Shown one piece after another: positions 61,465 through 64,000 of a stretch of DNA of 64,000 bases (position 1 is the stretch's first letter; every line of letters starts with the position of its first letter). This stretch comes from Chamaea fasciata (taxonomy: Eukaryota > Chordata > Aves > Passeriformes > Sylviidae). Location of the stretch: the NCBI GenBank assembly GCA_029207755.1, contig JARCOQ010000002.1, positions 87,491,087 through 87,555,086 on the forward strand, written 5' to 3'. The translations under genes and the position numbers were made by a program. The notes under the pieces were generated by a model. The model ran no database searches and was not told where the DNA came from. It was given only the letters and a program-made list of their open reading frames with translations.

Positions 61465-62582
61465 TCTGGTAGGTTGCTCCCGGCCAGATGCCAGGTACAC
61501 ACCAAAGCCACTCTATCACACCTCTCTTCAGGGAAGTGGACAGGGGAGAGGAAATACTACAAATGGCCCGTGTGTCAAGATAAGGACAAGGAGAGATCCC
61601 TTATCAGTTACCATCAAGGCCAAAATGGACTCATCGCAGGGGAATTAATTTATTAATCAGCAAATCAGAGTAAGATAATGAAAAATAAACCCAAATCTTA
61701 TACACACTGTCCCCTCACCCCTCCCTTCTCCCCAGGCTGACCTTTACCCACCACGTTCTCTTTCTCTTCCCCCAGTGGCACAGGGGGAGGAGGAATGGCA
61801 GCTGTTGTCAGTTCATCACATATTGTCTCTGCTGCTCCTTCTTCTGGGGAGGAAGGACTCCTCACACTCTTCTCCTGCTCCAGTGTGGGGTCCCTCCCAT
61901 AGAAGGCAGTTTTTCACAAACTTCACCAATGTGAGTCTTTCCCACAGGCTGCAGTTCATCATGAACATCTCCAGCATGGGTCCCTTTCCACAGGGTGTAG
62001 TCCTTCAGGAACAAATTGCTGCAGTGTGGGTCCCCCATGGGGGACAAGGAAACATGCTGCAGTGTGGGCTCTTCTCTCCATGGGGCCACAGGTCCCACCA
62101 GGAGCCTGCTCCAGCATGGGCTTCCCATGGGGTCATAGTTTCCTTTAGGCATCCACCTGCTCTGGAACTGGGATCTTCCACAGGCTGCAGATGAGGATAC
62201 CTACTCCACCATGGACCTCCAGGGTCTGACTCACCATGGTCTCCCCACCACAGGCTGCAGGGGGCACTCTTCCCTGGCACCTGGACCACCTTGTCCCCCT
62301 CCTTCACTGAACTTGGTGTGTGCAGGGCTGCTATTCTCATGTATTCTCAGTCCCCTCTTCTCCAAATACTGTTGCAGAGTAACTTTCCCCTCCCCTTAAA
62401 TCCAGAGTCACAACCAGTGTCACTGATGGGCTCGGCTTTGGCCAGCAGCAGCTTGGTCTTGGAGCCAGATGGCATTAGCCCCATCAAATACAGGGGAACC
62501 TTCTGACAGCTTCTCACAGAAGCCCTGTAGCTACCCCTGTGGTCCCGCCAGTACCAAAACCTGGCCAGGTGAACCCAATACA
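61465..62582 (-). mobile_element. ERV LTR, same family as the 17.4 kb LTR, antisense
   Basis: Read on the minus strand, the LTR starts at 62582 with 'tgtattgggttcacctggcc' and 'aggttttggtactggcggga'. It continues with 'ggctccaagaccaagctgct', 'ggccaaagccgagcccatca' and the repeat-rich middle ('ccatgggaagcccatgctgg', 'aggctcctggtgggacctgt'). It ends near 61465 after 'ggtgtgtacctggcatctgg'-type sequence. Length is about 1118 bp, close to the other copy. AATAAA is intact at 61654-61649. The TATA region near 62365 is degraded. The flanks ATGGC (left) and ACTGC (right) do not give a clean duplication, so target-site evidence is absent. No internal retroviral region is present. The 139-residue plus frame and its antisense partners are artefacts of the LTR repeats. 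Confidence 0.87.
61649..61654 (-). promoter_or_regulatory. LTR polyadenylation signal AATAAA
   Basis: TTTATT on the plus strand reads AATAAA in LTR sense, within 'gattaataaattaattcccc', the usual place in this family. The sister LTR at 17.4 kb has lost it. Confidence 0.65.
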
Positions 62583-64000
62583 ACTGCTTAAAGATGAAGT
62601 TATTATAATTTTATTTTTTTAAAAAAAGGAAAAAGAAAAAAGAAAAAAATAGAAAGAGAAAAAAACACAACTTTGAAGCTAATAATCAAAAGATTAGAGA
62701 AAGGATATCTTTTAATTAATTTCAAACCCTGGATTGAGTATTAAATAGAAACATGAAAGAAAGATTTCGAATTGGAACGGCTGGTAACTGAAGAGTCTTC
62801 ACTCTCTTGAGGATTACCATTTAATTTTAAACATTGATTTAAAATAAATGATGGTACAGTCCCCAAGAAAAGATGTATTTCAGTTGTAAACATAAGAGTG
62901 ATGTATAATAAATGAAATATATAACATTCTCCTTGAGGAGTTTTTTACTTTATTGTGCAATCATGCTATGGGAATAATTTATACCTTTTAACTTGAATCT
63001 CAGACAAAAGCTATCAGGTGTCTTTCTGTAATCAGCTTTTCCTTTATTTATATGCCTGTATTTACATATTTGAAAATTTGTTTGTGATGTCAGTTCTTTC
63101 AATACCTGCAAGGGCAGGTGATAGATGCCCTTGGGGAAGGTTTACTCTAGATTATCATCTGAATGACAAGGGTCTCACAACAGTCCTGAACAAGTATCTC
63201 ACCTTAAGGAAAGCCTTCGAGTTCCTCGAGGACCTCACAGTCAGTTTCCACACTTATCATAACCAATGTAGCCTTTCCATTCATGACTGTGTTTGTCAGC
63301 TCTTCACTCTGTTGCAGTCCTCCCATCCTCCAATTTATTGTTCCTAAGTATTAAGATATATTGTACCCTAGTTCTAGGAGAAGCAGCTTTTCTGCTTCAT
63401 TTGTTTTGTGTCCTGTCAGCATCTAGGTGAACACAATAATTAATTATGAATATCTGCTTCACTACTGCTTCTAGGGATTTTTTCTAGGTGTTCCCATTCC
63501 TCTTTCTTTTCTTTTTTTTCTTTTTTAATTTACAGAAAAGAAAAGTGATTGCCAATTTTACTGGGCAAAAGTTTGCTTTAAGTAATTTTCCGCTTAGGGA
63601 AAACATGTTCTTTCAACTCAACTCTTGAGATCTGTTTCACGTTTACATTAGTCCAGCTGAAAGACAAAGACTTGTTCAGTATTTAGCTGTCCAGACAAGA
63701 CTCAATCTTCTGATCTTCTAAATCTAACTTTTCCTGAGATTTTCTTTGTTTCAAGAGTGAAAATAGAAGCAGTTCCTGAGGTGGGTGAGGCACAGCTCAG
63801 GAGGCACTATGGAAACCAGAACAGGTACTCCTTAATAAGTCCTGATGGTTCTCACATTCTACACAAGATCTAGATAGTAAAGCTAATGAATGCTCATTCA
63901 GATGGATGATGTCATCCAACACTACTTGCTTCCTCTGCCCTCTTTTCGAAAAATACGATTTTTGTTTCAATATTTGCTGTTTTCAGAAGAAAACTATTAT
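62583..64000. other. Unique AT-rich DNA, no gene seen
   Basis: After the LTR comes an A-rich low-complexity stretch, then ordinary AT-rich sequence. The 109-residue frame at 63018-63347 has no recognisable domain. A pyrimidine-rich T/C patch occurs at 63503-63527. Confidence 0.55.
62600..62672 (+). repeat. A-rich low-complexity stretch
   Basis: Runs of A broken by single G or T residues ('ggaaaaagaaaaaagaaaaa' and similar), about 20 bases from the LTR edge. Confidence 0.85.

Noticed and set aside
61775..62340. 139-residue plus and 111-residue minus frames
   Set aside because: Both fall within the second LTR of the same family and have the same repeat origin.
1..64000. CRISPR arrays, bacterial operons, phage or plasmid features
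   Set aside because: The window is vertebrate in character. No regularly spaced repeats with unique spacers, no ribosome-binding sites and no gene-dense organisation are present.

Overview
This window looks like intergenic or deep-intronic DNA from a bird genome, most likely a passerine. The evidence is the repeat content. It holds CR1 LINE fragments of at least two ages, a tRNA-Ile-derived SINE with a CR1-like tail (the organisation described for TguSINE1 of zebra finch), and solo LTRs of avian endogenous-retrovirus (ERV) families, two of which carry 5-bp target-site duplications. The rest is AT-rich unique sequence with no visible CpG island. I found no protein-coding exon, rRNA, functional tRNA, CRISPR array or bacterial-type operon that I can support. 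The open frames present are short, have no recognisable domain, and often lie inside LTRs or simple repeats.

Layout. 1-3.1 kb: an old minus-strand CR1 fragment (about 105-720), then unique AT-rich DNA. 3.1-3.6 kb: a minus-strand solo LTR with a candidate duplication ACTCT. 3.6-16.4 kb: unique DNA with stretches that read like conserved non-coding sequence (best about 13.7-14.5 kb) and one small exon-like signal at 8.83 kb. 16.4-16.8 kb: a large GGGA/GGAA array. 17.4-18.5 kb: a plus-strand LTR about 1.1 kb long, flanked by GGCTC. 19.3 kb: CR1 fragment. 23.5-24.0 kb: a minus-strand LTR with a good TATA box. 29.1-30.0 kb: an old plus-strand CR1 piece that still shows a reverse-transcriptase motif. 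33.95-34.16 kb: two CR1 3' ends joined head to head, forming a foldback. 37.0-37.75 kb: an internally deleted CR1 split by the tRNA-Ile SINE. 41.37-41.90 kb: the cleanest solo LTR, TG...CA with GCCAT on both sides. 47.4 kb: 49 consecutive A. 48.2-48.6 kb: a CR1 3' end. 61.5-62.6 kb: a second, inverted copy of the 17.4 kb LTR family.

No genes act together here. The window is a record of retroelement insertion (old CR1, then younger CR1, SINE and ERV LTRs) on a unique background that may hold long-range regulatory elements. Family matches are from memory of consensus sequences and were not computed. I see no sign of a new biological system. The most informative items are the CR1 foldback, the SINE-in-CR1 nest, the GGAA array, the A49 tract and the candidate conserved blocks.
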